Shown here piece by piece: positions 27,701 to 36,140 of a stretch of 64,000 nucleotides of DNA (positions are counted from its first letter, which is position 1; each line of letters starts with the position of its first letter). Both the position numbers and the translations under genes were made by a program. Origin of the DNA: CAZJYI01 sp964550025 (lineage in GTDB: Bacteria > Verrucomicrobiota > Kiritimatiellia > UBA8416 > CAYOBW01). The notes beneath the pieces were generated by a model. The model saw only the letters and a program-made list of their open reading frames with translations. It was not told the DNA's origin and ran no database searches. The stretch lies in the NCBI GenBank assembly GCA_964550025.1, contig CAZJYI010000016.1, positions 1-64,000 of the forward strand, read 5' to 3'.

Positions 27701-30700
27701 AAGCGCTTCTCGGGATCGAGCCCGGCCGCCAACCTGAGCTCGCGCGTCGCCAGGGCGCTGTCCTCGAGGGAGAGCGTATGGGCAACCGCGCCTTCGGGAT
27801 CGACCGCCAGAATCCGAACAAGCGCATGGTCGCCGAGCTGCCCGCGGTCGATGCGCACCGCGCCGTCCTTGTCCGGCTCCAGGTTCGCCAGCACGACCGA
27901 CGGCGACTTGAGGAAGTCGAGATTGGTGTATCCCCCTGCGACACCACCGCCGCCGGCCTTGCCTCCGAACCTGGCGGCCGCCATCGGCGCCGCCTCGGCC
28001 AGGGCATCCATAAGGTCCGTCCCTTTCTCCAGCGATTCCCGCCCCGCGTCGGTTTTGCGAATGGCCCAGGGGTTCAGCAGCAGGCCGGGGCGCTCGAGCA
28101 TGTTGCCCGGGTACTTCTTCGCATACTGCCGGTCGAGGATGTAACGATACTCGTCGCCGATTTTGCGCCCGGACTGGTAGAGCGTCCGCGGGTCCCGGCG
28201 CGACTGCACCAGCAGGCCGGGGCGCAGACCCTGTGACAACGAGCCGAACAGCGCGACCTCCGGAAGGTAGCGCGACGCCACCACGTGCACCCGCGTCAAC
28301 GGCGTAGCGTTGGCGAGCTGAACGTCGATCTGCTTGTCCGCGGCCTTCACCGACGCGATGGAGAGCGGCGCGAGACGCGGCGTTTCTAGGAAACGCGTGG
28401 CGGAAAGCGCAAAATGCCCCGCCTTCTTTCCGGCGGTGATGCGCACGGGGATGGCGTGGTTCAACGGCTTGATGAACAGCTCATAATCGCCCGGCTGGAG
28501 CCCCTTGATGACGAGAAAGCCGGCTTCGACCGACAGCGCCTTCTTCAGGTCGCGGGTGTAGGAGCCGCTGACGACGTCCAGTAGCGAGCACTCACTCGCG
28601 GCCGCGTCCAGATCCCGCACCCACGGCACGCGCAGGACTTCACCCGCGGCGCCGTGCAGCGCGGACGGTAGATGCGCCCTGTTGCGGGCGGTGAACCACG
28701 TGGCTTTGCGGCCGACGGCCGCCTGCAGCCGGAACCAGTCGATATCCTTCAGTACGCCCAGGTCACACCGTCCCGCGGCGTCGGTCTGGAGGGAGACATG
28801 CACGCTCTCGCGGAACAGGCGGTGCTTCAGCTCCACGCGGACTGGCCGCGCGTTCTTCAGTTCCCCGTTCTTGCCCAGGTACTCGACGATGTACCGCCCC
28901 CCGGCATGCGTCACGTGCAGGTCGTCCACGCCCGCCTGCTTGTCGATCGCGTTCAGGCCGAATGAACGGGAGGCCGACACATCCTCCTTCTTGTTGCGGC
29001 TCACGTTGCGCACCTTGGCCGTCAGCGCGAACTGCAGCTGCGCCAGGTTTTCCGGGACCTGAAACTCGTAGGCCGCTTCGCGCGTGTTGTTCAGTTTGAA
29101 GCCCGGGACCTCCTTGCGCGAGGAGACGCCGAAACGGTCGTGGGACTCGATCGTCAGCTTGACCTCTTCGAGCAGCTCCAGGCTGGTGGGGAGCTCGTTG
29201 ACGCGCAGGACCGGCCGGATCAGCACGCGGGCCTGGTTGCCTTTCAGCAGGGATTCGCGGTCGACGTAGAACCCGGCGTGCAGATGATAGGACTCCGCCC
29301 GGTGGTTGAAGGTGGCATGCGAGGCGAAACCGCCCTGCTGCATGATGACGCTTTCGCGGCCCGGCTTGGCGCTGAACGGCACCAGGATCTCACCGTCCTC
29401 GTCCGGTTCGTAGGAGCGACCGGCGATCCACAGACTGGCGTCCTTGACCACCTGATTGTCTTCATCCAGGACAGTGAAGGCGTGCCCCGCCGGCGTGGTC
29501 TGCTCGATGAACCGCAACCGGCCCTTCTGCACCAGTGCCCGGCTGCTCCGCCCATTGCCGATAAACTCCACGACGTAGACGCCGCGCTTTTTGAGTTGCG
29601 GAAACTCAAACGCCCGGCGCGTCCGCCGCAGCGGCGGCTCGGTATAGGCCTTACGCTCCTCGCGGGTAGCGACCAGGCCGTCGAGGTTGACCGCCAGGTT
29701 TACCTCGCCACGGTTTTCCCGGTAGTAGTTCGCGGTATTGATCTCGAACACCTTGACGATCAGGTCCTTCACGTTCTTCACGTTCAGCTCGACTCTGACC
29801 AACTCGTCAGGGTCGAAGTACTTCTTGTTCTGCGGCACGAAATCGAGTTCGACCCGGTCTTTCAGAGCCTTGTACTCCGAGGGGGTGAGCATCGAGGCCC
29901 ACCGTTCCGGGTCGGGCGCGCCGCCCAGGATCTTCGCCTCGGCCATCACCCGCTTGAGGACTTCCTCGCGGATGTAGGGCTGATACGCCTTGTAGTCCGC
30001 GGCGCCCGCCAGGAAATGGGCGAGATAGTCCATGACCACCGGCTCCTCGTTGCCCACCGGCGGCAGGGAGACCTCGTTGAAGCGCTGCCCCAGGTTCACG
30101 CGGTGCTTGTGATTCTGCCCGTCGTAGTACTTGCGATTGATATAAGAGACGTTGCGGGGCAGTTTGATGTAGCTCATGAAGCGGCTCGCGTCGTACACCC
30201 CCTTGGCCCGGTCGTGCACAAGGCGCTGGTAGAGCACATTGGCCTTCAGACTGTTGTGTACGGGATCGAGGGTCTGCACGTACGCCCGCAACCGGTCGAG
30301 GTAGGCTTCCCGCGCGGCCACGTCGCGGTCCGGATCGACGTCGGCGTTCACGCGTAGCTTCGTCAGGTGAGCCCGCACGAAGTTCCCGTTGTTCTTCAGT
30401 TCGGGCATCCGCCTGAGCAGCTCGTCGAGCTGGCCCGGGAGCATCTTGGCGTGAATCTTGTGATGGCCGAACCCCCGGCTGTCCTTTGTCTTTAGATCCG
30501 CGACCACCAGGTCGACCAGGTTGGGAATGTCCGGCCGCCGAAGGCGGCTAAGCAGGTCGCGGCGACGAGTGGCGTCCAGCTTCGCGCCGGCCAGACCTTC
30601 GAGCGCCGCGTCTTCGAAACCGTGCAGGTTCTTGTGGCGACGCATGGCATTGCTCTTCAGCGTTTCGTAGCTGATGCGCTTCGGATCCAGCCGGGTCGGG

Positions 30701-31083
30701 TCGCTTGATTTTTCGTTTTCCAGCTTCCGGCGATGGTTGAAGCGCAGGCCCAGCTCTTTGCGGATGTGCTCGAGAGAGCCCTGGCGATTGCCCTTGTAGT
30801 CGAGCAGCGCCTGCCGGTTGCGTAGCTCCTTGACCCGCCCGGTGTAGCCGTGCCGCTTGATGTACTGAGCCATCATCCGGTCATACTCGGCGCGCTTACC
30901 GGTGTTCTGATAGTGGAGGCAGTGATAGTAGTAGTAATCCCGTGTCCCGGGGACGAGCTCCTTCAAGGCTTCGCTTCGGTCCCCGGCCAGGCTGAACGTC
31001 TCGACATAGCCGATCTCGTTGGCCCCGAAAGCGCTGAACGACAACAGGAAAGCCAACACCGACGCGGAACATAGACGATTCAT
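24790..31083 (-). CDS. Giant secreted protein with alpha-2-macroglobulin-like beta domains (2,097 aa)
   Basis: ATG 31083 is chosen because GGAGAGG lies 7 nt before it and a signal peptide follows (MNRLCSASVLAFLLSFSAFG). The N-terminal ~430 residues are helical and charged. Residues ~440-900 look like successive beta domains (FDPDELVRVELNVKNVKDLIVKVFEI, RGVYVVEFIGNGRSSRALVQKG, DEDNQVVKDASLWIAGRSYEPDEDGEI, then a DRESLLKGNQARVLIRPV segment). Their order recalls the MG domains of alpha-2-macroglobulins, where a channel of extended-chain domains precedes a bait region. I do not see a CxEQ thioester, so the resemblance is structural and uncertain. A poly-Gly stretch (GGKAGGGGVAGGYTN) occurs mid-protein. 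The C-terminal half is helical with further beta segments. No enzyme motif is recognised. A divergent gene starts 142 bp away. Confidence 0.7.
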   Translation of the reverse strand: MNRLCSASVLAFLLSFSAFGANEIGYVETFSLAGDRSEALKELVPGTRDYYYYHCLHYQNTGKRAEYDRMMAQYIKRHGYTGRVKELRNRQALLDYKGNRQGSLEHIRKELGLRFNHRRKLENEKSSDPTRLDPKRISYETLKSNAMRRHKNLHGFEDAALEGLAGAKLDATRRRDLLSRLRRPDIPNLVDLVVADLKTKDSRGFGHHKIHAKMLPGQLDELLRRMPELKNNGNFVRAHLTKLRVNADVDPDRDVAAREAYLDRLRAYVQTLDPVHNSLKANVLYQRLVHDRAKGVYDASRFMSYIKLPRNVSYINRKYYDGQNHKHRVNLGQRFNEVSLPPVGNEEPVVMDYLAHFLAGAADYKAYQPYIREEVLKRVMAEAKILGGAPDPERWASMLTPSEYKALKDRVELDFVPQNKKYFDPDELVRVELNVKNVKDLIVKVFEINTANYYRENRGEVNLAVNLDGLVATREERKAYTEPPLRRTRRAFEFPQLKKRGVYVVEFIGNGRSSRALVQKGRLRFIEQTTPAGHAFTVLDEDNQVVKDASLWIAGRSYEPDEDGEILVPFSAKPGRESVIMQQGGFASHATFNHRAESYHLHAGFYVDRESLLKGNQARVLIRPVLRVNELPTSLELLEEVKLTIESHDRFGVSSRKEVPGFKLNNTREAAYEFQVPENLAQLQFALTAKVRNVSRNKKEDVSASRSFGLNAIDKQAGVDDLHVTHAGGRYIVEYLGKNGELKNARPVRVELKHRLFRESVHVSLQTDAAGRCDLGVLKDIDWFRLQAAVGRKATWFTARNRAHLPSALHGAAGEVLRVPWVRDLDAAASECSLLDVVSGSYTRDLKKALSVEAGFLVIKGLQPGDYELFIKPLNHAIPVRITAGKKAGHFALSATRFLETPRLAPLSIASVKAADKQIDVQLANATPLTRVHVVASRYLPEVALFGSLSQGLRPGLLVQSRRDPRTLYQSGRKIGDEYRYILDRQYAKKYPGNMLERPGLLLNPWAIRKTDAGRESLEKGTDLMDALAEAAPMAAARFGGKAGGGGVAGGYTNLDFLKSPSVVLANLEPDKDGAVRIDRGQLGDHALVRILAVDPEGAVAHTLSLEDSALATRELRLAAGLDPEKRFAEQKLISPVGKGKPFTIADVTTSDMETLDSLAKVFDLYATLSGNGTLNEFNFVTHWPELDDEEKRKKYSKYACHELSFFICQKDPEFFKQIVQPYVRNKKDKTFMDHWLVGDDLSGYLKPWAYNRLNVVERILLGRRVDGQRKVAARHVKDLADLIPPNIEDYNRRFDTAIQASALDSGDAFAAAKKEMEKKHVVVLEDGLRRSNAVARREVAFTAEAAELSLARKPAAREQQKAKAMNKLASLAQLELADAPSDAEGIAIGGGLFNGRRAARDKARRYFQKLDKTEELVENNYYRLPIEQQLAGLVTANAFWQDYAAHDGKTPFLSRHLALPTRNFTEMMLALAVLDLPFTAGEHKGKAEDAAYSLTAGSDMVVFHQEIREAEVSEEKTPILVSQHFFRADDRYRHENNERFQKYVTEEFLPHVVYGCQVTLTNPNENRQKLSLLLQIPRGAMPVNNGFYTRGGQQSLEAYATKTVEYYFYFPATGDYAHYPVHVAKNEKLIAHAKPFVFHVVAKLSKVDKTSWAWLSQNGSEEQVLEYLEANNLNRTRLPEIAWRMHSRPFFEKTMALLDGRHHYDNTLWSYGIHHDTTSAAREFLKHSAYAARVGEYIDTPLLTVDPVARHRYQHMEYAPLVNARTHRVGKERTILNHRFRQQYQRLMKVLSYRAALDDTDELAVSYYLLLQDRIGEGLDWFGRVNVKELPTRLQYDYMKGYVSIYEEDLDQARALAKTYADYPVVKWRKKFVNLQNQLNELEGDAAAAADAEDRDQAQAQLAATEPTLTFEVEAQEIRIAYQNLEACTVNFYPMDIELLFSRNPFIQDQSAQFSLIRPSLSRTLRLAGDGGEHAMKLPEAVANSNVMMEITAGGIRKAQAYYANAMTVQMVENYGQVKVTHKKTRKPLSKVYVKVYGRMKDGRVLFFKDGYTDFRGRFDYVSLNTNEIDNTAKLAVLIMSDEHGAVIREAEPPKR

Positions 31084-31189
31084 GGTCACACCTCTCCTCT
31101 TCTTGATTGAACCTGACATTCCTGCTGCTAGGACGTTTGCCGCAAGGACTTTGTTCCAGAAAAAAGAGTCCCGCTTGCCGGTTCCGCAC

Positions 31190-31225
31190 TGGACGAGACG
31201 CGTTGCCTCCCGCTATAATGCCCCC
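31190..31225 (+). promoter_or_regulatory. Promoter for a probable leaderless transcript
   Basis: TGGACG (31190-31195), an 18-bp spacer and a perfect TATAAT (31214-31219) are followed by exactly six bases, then ATG at 31226. The expected transcription start coincides with the start codon, and no Shine-Dalgarno sequence is present. Confidence 0.6.
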
Positions 31226-33262
31226 ATGAAAGTGTCATTTCGGTCACTGAGTCGTGTTGCCGCCCGAACGGCCTTGCTGCTGTGCGGCCTGGTCATCAGC
31301 GCGCTTGCCGACAGCGATATGCGCGGGGTCTGGTTCTGGCAGTCCGGGGGCTTGTACGGGTCCACGTACGTCATTGCCGACCCGACCCTCCGAACACAGA
31401 ACATCAACTGGATGCAGTATCACGGCATTGACCGCGTCTACGGCAGTTACGGGAGTTTCGTGGGTACATCCAACGAGGCCAACGTCGTCGCCTGGAACGC
31501 GGAGCTGGACGCCGCGGGCATCGAATCGCATCTTCTCCTGGGAGGGGCGGCACCGATTCTCGACGACCCGGTTACCCCGGTTGGCGCCCTGTCCAACCTG
31601 CTGGACAAGATCACGAGTCGTTTCGTCGATTTCAATGCTGGCCTCACAGACGCTGCCGAACGCTTCGACGCCATCCACCTTGACATCGAGCCCCAACAGC
31701 TTCCGGAATGGGACCTGTATCCTGACGCCGGGGACCTCCCCCTGAGGCTGGAGAATCGGCGGCAGCTCTACCTGAAGCTGCGCGATACCTTCCAGGCTAT
31801 CCGCAACCATCTCGTTGCCGAGGGCGTAGGCACGACCCTCTTGTTTGCCGATCTCAACGACTGGGTGGACAAGATCACGCCCAGCATACGCTTCAAGTGG
31901 GAAACGGCAGCCGAGCGCGCCCAGTATTACGCCGACCTGGCGCAGGAACTGGACGGCATCACGCTGATGTCATACGAGCTGCCGACCTTCCCCGAGATCA
32001 GCAGCCGCGTGAGCTGGGAGACATCCAGTGTCAGCGGCATGGCTGTGCGAATTGGTCTCGACGTCGATGTTGGCGTGTCGAACACCTGGCCCACGGTTGC
32101 CGCGTTCTGGGATATGGCCGACCAGGTCGAAACGGCCTTCGGGGAAGAGCGGGGAATCGACATTCACAGCTACGCGGACATCCGTTCGCAATACACACTG
32201 GCCACGGTCGACGGCGTAACGGTTGCCACGGGCATCGGCGTAGGCGTTGGTATCACACCGGGCGTGGCCGTCTTCGTCGGGGAGAAGTCCGTCGACCTGG
32301 AAACATGGGAGCCGGCGGGGATGGATCACGTCGGTCGCGGCGGGTTCGAGTTTCTGTTTCCGATCGACGCGGACCACGGCTACTTCCGCATCGGACTCTA
32401 TGGCGAAGATGCGCCCTACAAGGACCGGCCGGGGCCATATGCGGTCAGTCCGGCGGAGACAGGAATGATCCACACCGCACGCACTCTTCACTACACGGTC
32501 ACGTCGCCGGTCAAGACGGCGAACGAACCGAGCCATCCGCTGATCGTCTTCTCTCCGGACGAAAACCAGCCCGCGGACGTCTTCAACACGCTGGCGCACC
32601 GCCTCGCGAGCTGGGGGGGCGTCTGCATCGCCGTCGGGCACCCGGCGGGCCCGGAGACGAACCGGTCTGCCCGCGCCGGCGACCTCCGGGAGATCATCGA
32701 CAGGGCCCTTGCCGGGACGATTGCACCCCGGCAGACCGCCGGCCGCATTGACAGCCGGCGTGTGGCGGCGATTGGCCAGGGGGTTGGCTCGACAACGGTT
32801 CTCAAGCTGTGCGGTTTGCAGTTCAGTCCATCCGGCCAGGGCAGTCCGCCGGTCCACTTGACGGATTCCCGTGTCCGAGCCGCCGTCGCCTTCTCGCCGA
32901 GGGTCGCCGGTGCCGACGGCATCACGTCCAATTCCTGGCAGACCCTTTCCGCCCCCGCAATGTTCATCAGCGGTTCCTCGGATGTGACACCTGCCGTTCA
33001 GGTGCCGTCGGCGCGCAAGCAAGGGTTCCGCAACATGCCGAGCGGCGGAGGCTACCAGCTCTGGCTGGACGGTGCGGAACACACCGACTTCACGGATGTC
33101 GGTATCCTGCGACGGGGAGACGCCATTCTGCAGTGGTACACCCAGGCCATTCTCGCGTTCCTCGATGCCGAACTGAACAGCGATGGGGCTGCCGCGTTGT
33201 GGCTGCGTGCCCAGACCGCCAACCGTCTCAGCCGGGGCGCGCACCGTCTCGACTGGAAGTAG
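31226..33262 (+). CDS. Secreted protein: glycosidase-like TIM barrel plus alpha/beta-hydrolase domain
   Basis: The 678-residue product starts at the ATG next to a TATAAT box, with a signal peptide (MKVSFRSLSRVAARTALLLCGLVISALA). Residues ~30-310 resemble a (beta/alpha)8 barrel: MRGVWFWQSGGLYG, FDAIHLDIEP near 150, GTTLLFADLNDW, ELDGITLMSYELP. The acid in the DIEP strand is where GH18-like and related barrels carry catalytic residues. After a short beta linker (~310-395), residues ~420-678 are an alpha/beta-hydrolase (PLIVFSPDENQPADVF, GGVCIAVGHPAGPE, RVAAIGQGVGSTTVL, AMFISGSSDVTP, GAEHTDFTD). At the nucleophile elbow the expected G-x-S-x-G reads GQGVG, so the Ser is missing and this domain may be inactive as an esterase. 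Glycan processing is inferred. Confidence 0.7.
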   Translation: MKVSFRSLSRVAARTALLLCGLVISALADSDMRGVWFWQSGGLYGSTYVIADPTLRTQNINWMQYHGIDRVYGSYGSFVGTSNEANVVAWNAELDAAGIESHLLLGGAAPILDDPVTPVGALSNLLDKITSRFVDFNAGLTDAAERFDAIHLDIEPQQLPEWDLYPDAGDLPLRLENRRQLYLKLRDTFQAIRNHLVAEGVGTTLLFADLNDWVDKITPSIRFKWETAAERAQYYADLAQELDGITLMSYELPTFPEISSRVSWETSSVSGMAVRIGLDVDVGVSNTWPTVAAFWDMADQVETAFGEERGIDIHSYADIRSQYTLATVDGVTVATGIGVGVGITPGVAVFVGEKSVDLETWEPAGMDHVGRGGFEFLFPIDADHGYFRIGLYGEDAPYKDRPGPYAVSPAETGMIHTARTLHYTVTSPVKTANEPSHPLIVFSPDENQPADVFNTLAHRLASWGGVCIAVGHPAGPETNRSARAGDLREIIDRALAGTIAPRQTAGRIDSRRVAAIGQGVGSTTVLKLCGLQFSPSGQGSPPVHLTDSRVRAAVAFSPRVAGADGITSNSWQTLSAPAMFISGSSDVTPAVQVPSARKQGFRNMPSGGGYQLWLDGAEHTDFTDVGILRRGDAILQWYTQAILAFLDAELNSDGAAALWLRAQTANRLSRGAHRLDWK

Positions 33263-33347
33263 GGAGTGCCGGCAGAACGGCGCCGAATCCGGGCTGAGCA
33301 GTCTCCAGAGAGAGAACACCTCCCGCCGCGCGACGGATTGCCCCGGC

Positions 33348-34796
33348 TCACTGCCGCAGCTTCGAAAACGCCTTTCCGCTGGGTTTCTCGGGCAGTGATG
33401 CCCGCCAGTCCTTGAGCCTGGCCAGCAGAGCGGCGGCCACCTCCCGGTTCTGCGCTCTGAGATCGTTGGACTCGGCGACGTCTCCAGCGATATCGAACAA
33501 CTTGACGTGCGAGAAGTCGCGATTGGCCACGAGCTTCCAGCGGTCATGGACCACCGCCCACGCCACCCAGTGGTCCGGACGCGCGGCGTGGGCCGGCCAC
33601 GGCGCACCGATTTTCCAGAACAGCGGCTTTTCGCGCCGCTCCATCGGATCACCCTTCAACACGTCGACGATGCTCACGCCATCGGGCGCGTAGTCGGCGG
33701 GCAAGGTGACGCCGGCCAGCTCGCAAAACGTCGGCAGCAGGTCAACGGCAGAGATCAGGGAAACCGCGTCCACTTTGCCGGCCGCGATCTTACCCGGCCA
33801 ACGGGCTATGAAGGGCACACCGATGCCCCCCTCGAACAGCGCCCCCTTGTATCCTCTGCGCCCCCCCGTGATCCCCTTGGCCGCGCCAATGCCCCACCCC
33901 GCTCCCGTGGCAGTGTCGTACATCAGGGAGACCTCGGCCCGCCCCGCCGCGCGTGCCGGGCCATTGTCCGAACTGAAGATCACGAGGGTGTCCTCCACGA
34001 TCCTGAGCCGGTCGAGAGTGGCCAGCAGCTCGCCGATCCGGTCGTCCGCGTGGGACAAGACCGAGGCGTAGATCTGGTCGGCACGTTCCAAGTGGCGGAA
34101 ACGCCACTCGTACCTGGGGACCGTGTGGAACGGCGTGTGCGGTTCGTGCAGCCACACGTTGATGTAGAACGGTTTCTTCTCCCGCACGCTTTTTTCAATG
34201 AAGGCCGATGCCCGCTCCGCGTCTTCGTGCCACGGCATCTGCTCGCCGGAGCAGTTGAAAGCACCGTAATCGTCGAAGTGATACGCCGCCGGCGTGGGGG
34301 AGTCCGGGATCATGTCGTTGGCCAGATGCCACTTGCCGTAATGCGCGGTCCGGTATCCGGCTTCCTGCAGGAACCGTGTCAGAAGGGGGGCCTCCGTGTC
34401 GAGCCAGTCCGGCATGCCGCGCTTCGCGTTGCTGGGGACCCACGCAAAGTGACCGTCGATGTTGTAGCGGGCCGGGAAATGCCCCGTCATAACGGCCGCG
34501 CGGCTCGGCGAGCACACGCCGCTGGCCACGGTGAAGCGTTGAAAGTCGATACCCTCCCTGGCGAGGCGATCGATGTTCGGTGTCTTCACGTAGGGGTGGC
34601 CGTGGCATCCCAGGTCACCCCACCCCCAGTCGTCCGCAAAGATGAAGAGGATGTTGGGCTTGCCGGGCGAAGCCTTGGCGAAATCCGGCCGCTCAGCCGC
34701 AAACGAGGCGCCGCTGACGGTGCAGAGTCCTGCGAGGAACGCCGGCAACAGTGCGACGCTCCAAATCCTGTCAGAAAGTTCGGTCAGTCTACTCAT
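33348..34796 (-). CDS. Secreted sulfatase (formylglycine type)
   Basis: The 482-residue product has a signal peptide (residues ~1-33), then the sulfatase fold: NILFIFADDWGWGDLGCHGHP (metal Asp pair), SGVCSPSRAAVMTG near residue 94 (C-x-P-S-R, the Cys converted to formylglycine), HYGKWHL, NVWLHEPHTPFHTVP, VIFSSDNGPA with the metal-binding DN pair, and KGITGGRRGYKGALFEGGIGVPFIARWPG. Length and motif order are typical of family S1 arylsulfatases. Substrate is unknown, but sulfated polysaccharide is likely given the large number of such enzymes in this type of bacterium. A formylglycine-generating enzyme is needed and is not in the window. Confidence 0.95.
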   Translation of the reverse strand: MSRLTELSDRIWSVALLPAFLAGLCTVSGASFAAERPDFAKASPGKPNILFIFADDWGWGDLGCHGHPYVKTPNIDRLAREGIDFQRFTVASGVCSPSRAAVMTGHFPARYNIDGHFAWVPSNAKRGMPDWLDTEAPLLTRFLQEAGYRTAHYGKWHLANDMIPDSPTPAAYHFDDYGAFNCSGEQMPWHEDAERASAFIEKSVREKKPFYINVWLHEPHTPFHTVPRYEWRFRHLERADQIYASVLSHADDRIGELLATLDRLRIVEDTLVIFSSDNGPARAAGRAEVSLMYDTATGAGWGIGAAKGITGGRRGYKGALFEGGIGVPFIARWPGKIAAGKVDAVSLISAVDLLPTFCELAGVTLPADYAPDGVSIVDVLKGDPMERREKPLFWKIGAPWPAHAARPDHWVAWAVVHDRWKLVANRDFSHVKLFDIAGDVAESNDLRAQNREVAAALLARLKDWRASLPEKPSGKAFSKLRQ

Positions 34797-34861
34797 CGAT
34801 CACGTTCCTTTCCCAAGTACTCCGTAGTGATTCCTTCTACACCTGCTCTCGCACACCAGTC

Positions 34862-36124
34862 TCAGTCCGTCACGGTCCTTTCGCCGTCCTGCATCCCAAC
34901 GCACGCCTCAACAGCCAACCAAAACAGCGTCTCCCTTGCAGGGATCTTCTCGCCAAGCACACGGCGATCCCACTCGATACCGCTGACGTCGTCACTGCCG
35001 TAGAGGAGCATGCCGATGTGCACCTCCCGGAACTCGGCCACGGCAAACAGGGCCGCGGCTTCCATTTCCACGGTCAGGCATCCCTGTTCGCGGCGCCGCG
35101 CCACCCGCTTGCGCGTTTCCCGGTAGAAGCCGTCTGTCGTCCACGTCCTGCCTTTCACGTAGTGGCACTTATGCCGATCCAGCACCCGTGTGATCGCATC
35201 CACGGCCAAGGGAGACGGATGGGCGTCTCTGCCGGCGGGCAGATAGTGGTAGGACGCCCCCTCGTCACGCAACGCGGAGGTGGCGACGACGATATCGCCG
35301 CCGGCAATGGCGCTGTCCAGTACCCCGCATGAGCCGCAGGCGACGAATTGCCGGCCACCCCGCGCAATGACTTCCTCGAAGAGCCCGGCCGCCAGCGGAG
35401 CGCCGACTGCCGCGGGCACAACACCAATGCGTTCTCCTTCATACGTCCCGGCAAAGACGGGAATCTCACCCATCTCCGACTTGAGCGGCCGCAACGGTTG
35501 CAGGTCGAGCTTGTCCTTCGCCCGATCAATGACTTCACGGGCAAAACACAAGATACACCGTTCGGGAATGTCACGGTGCTTGATCACCTTCGCCGGATGG
35601 ATGACGGCTTCGGGGTCGGGATCGAACTCCAGCAGAGGAATCCTCTCTCCCTGCAAAGATCCCGCATCCCGTCCGGCGTTTTGCCCATCGATATTCTCCC
35701 GGACCTCTTTCCCCATACTGATTCGATTCTCCAGCTCGAAGCCATTGGCCTCGTAGAACCGCTGTGCGCCGTCGTTGCCCGGCAGAACCTGGAGGTTGAT
35801 CTTCACGCAGCCGAGCGCGGCAAGTCTCTCTTCCGCATGAGACAGCAGCGAGGAGCCGACATCGTGGCGCCGGTGTCCGGGGTGCACCGCCATGCTGTAG
35901 ATCCAGCCCCTGTGACCATCGTATCCGGCCATGACCGTGCCAACAACGCCATCACCGTTGGTGGCCACGAAGAAGAGTCCGTCATTCGCCGCACACTTCC
36001 GGTGAATGATCAGCCCCGGCGCATTGCGTGCGTCCGGATAGCCAAAAACCTCCTTCCACAGCGCTTCGACCCGCTCTTGATGCAAAGCCGGATCGAATTC
36101 CGTGACGTTGACCTGATTCGTCAT
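34862..36124 (-). CDS. GNAT acetyltransferase-nucleoside phosphorylase fusion
   Basis: ATG 36124 is chosen because GAGGAGGTG lies just before it; 420 residues. Residues ~5-150 are a GNAT N-acetyltransferase (GVVGTVMAGYDGHRGWIYSMAVHPGHRRHDVGSSLLSHAEERL, QRFYEANGFE, similar to YpeA). A linker with FDPDPEAVIHP follows. Residues ~195-420 are a PNP/UDP-type nucleoside phosphorylase (PVFAGTYEGERIGVVPAAVGAPLAAGLFEEVIARGG, VACGSCGVLD, VATSALRDEGASYHYLP, VEMEAAALFAVA). The second half should cleave a nucleoside with phosphate to base and ribose-1-phosphate; the first transfers acetyl from acetyl-CoA to an unknown amine. Upstream lies a leader with a terminator/antiterminator pair, suggesting transcription attenuation. 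Confidence 0.88.
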   Translation of the reverse strand: MTNQVNVTEFDPALHQERVEALWKEVFGYPDARNAPGLIIHRKCAANDGLFFVATNGDGVVGTVMAGYDGHRGWIYSMAVHPGHRRHDVGSSLLSHAEERLAALGCVKINLQVLPGNDGAQRFYEANGFELENRISMGKEVRENIDGQNAGRDAGSLQGERIPLLEFDPDPEAVIHPAKVIKHRDIPERCILCFAREVIDRAKDKLDLQPLRPLKSEMGEIPVFAGTYEGERIGVVPAAVGAPLAAGLFEEVIARGGRQFVACGSCGVLDSAIAGGDIVVATSALRDEGASYHYLPAGRDAHPSPLAVDAITRVLDRHKCHYVKGRTWTTDGFYRETRKRVARRREQGCLTVEMEAAALFAVAEFREVHIGMLLYGSDDVSGIEWDRRVLGEKIPARETLFWLAVEACVGMQDGERTVTD

Positions 36125-36140
36125 GTCGCACCTCCTCGTC

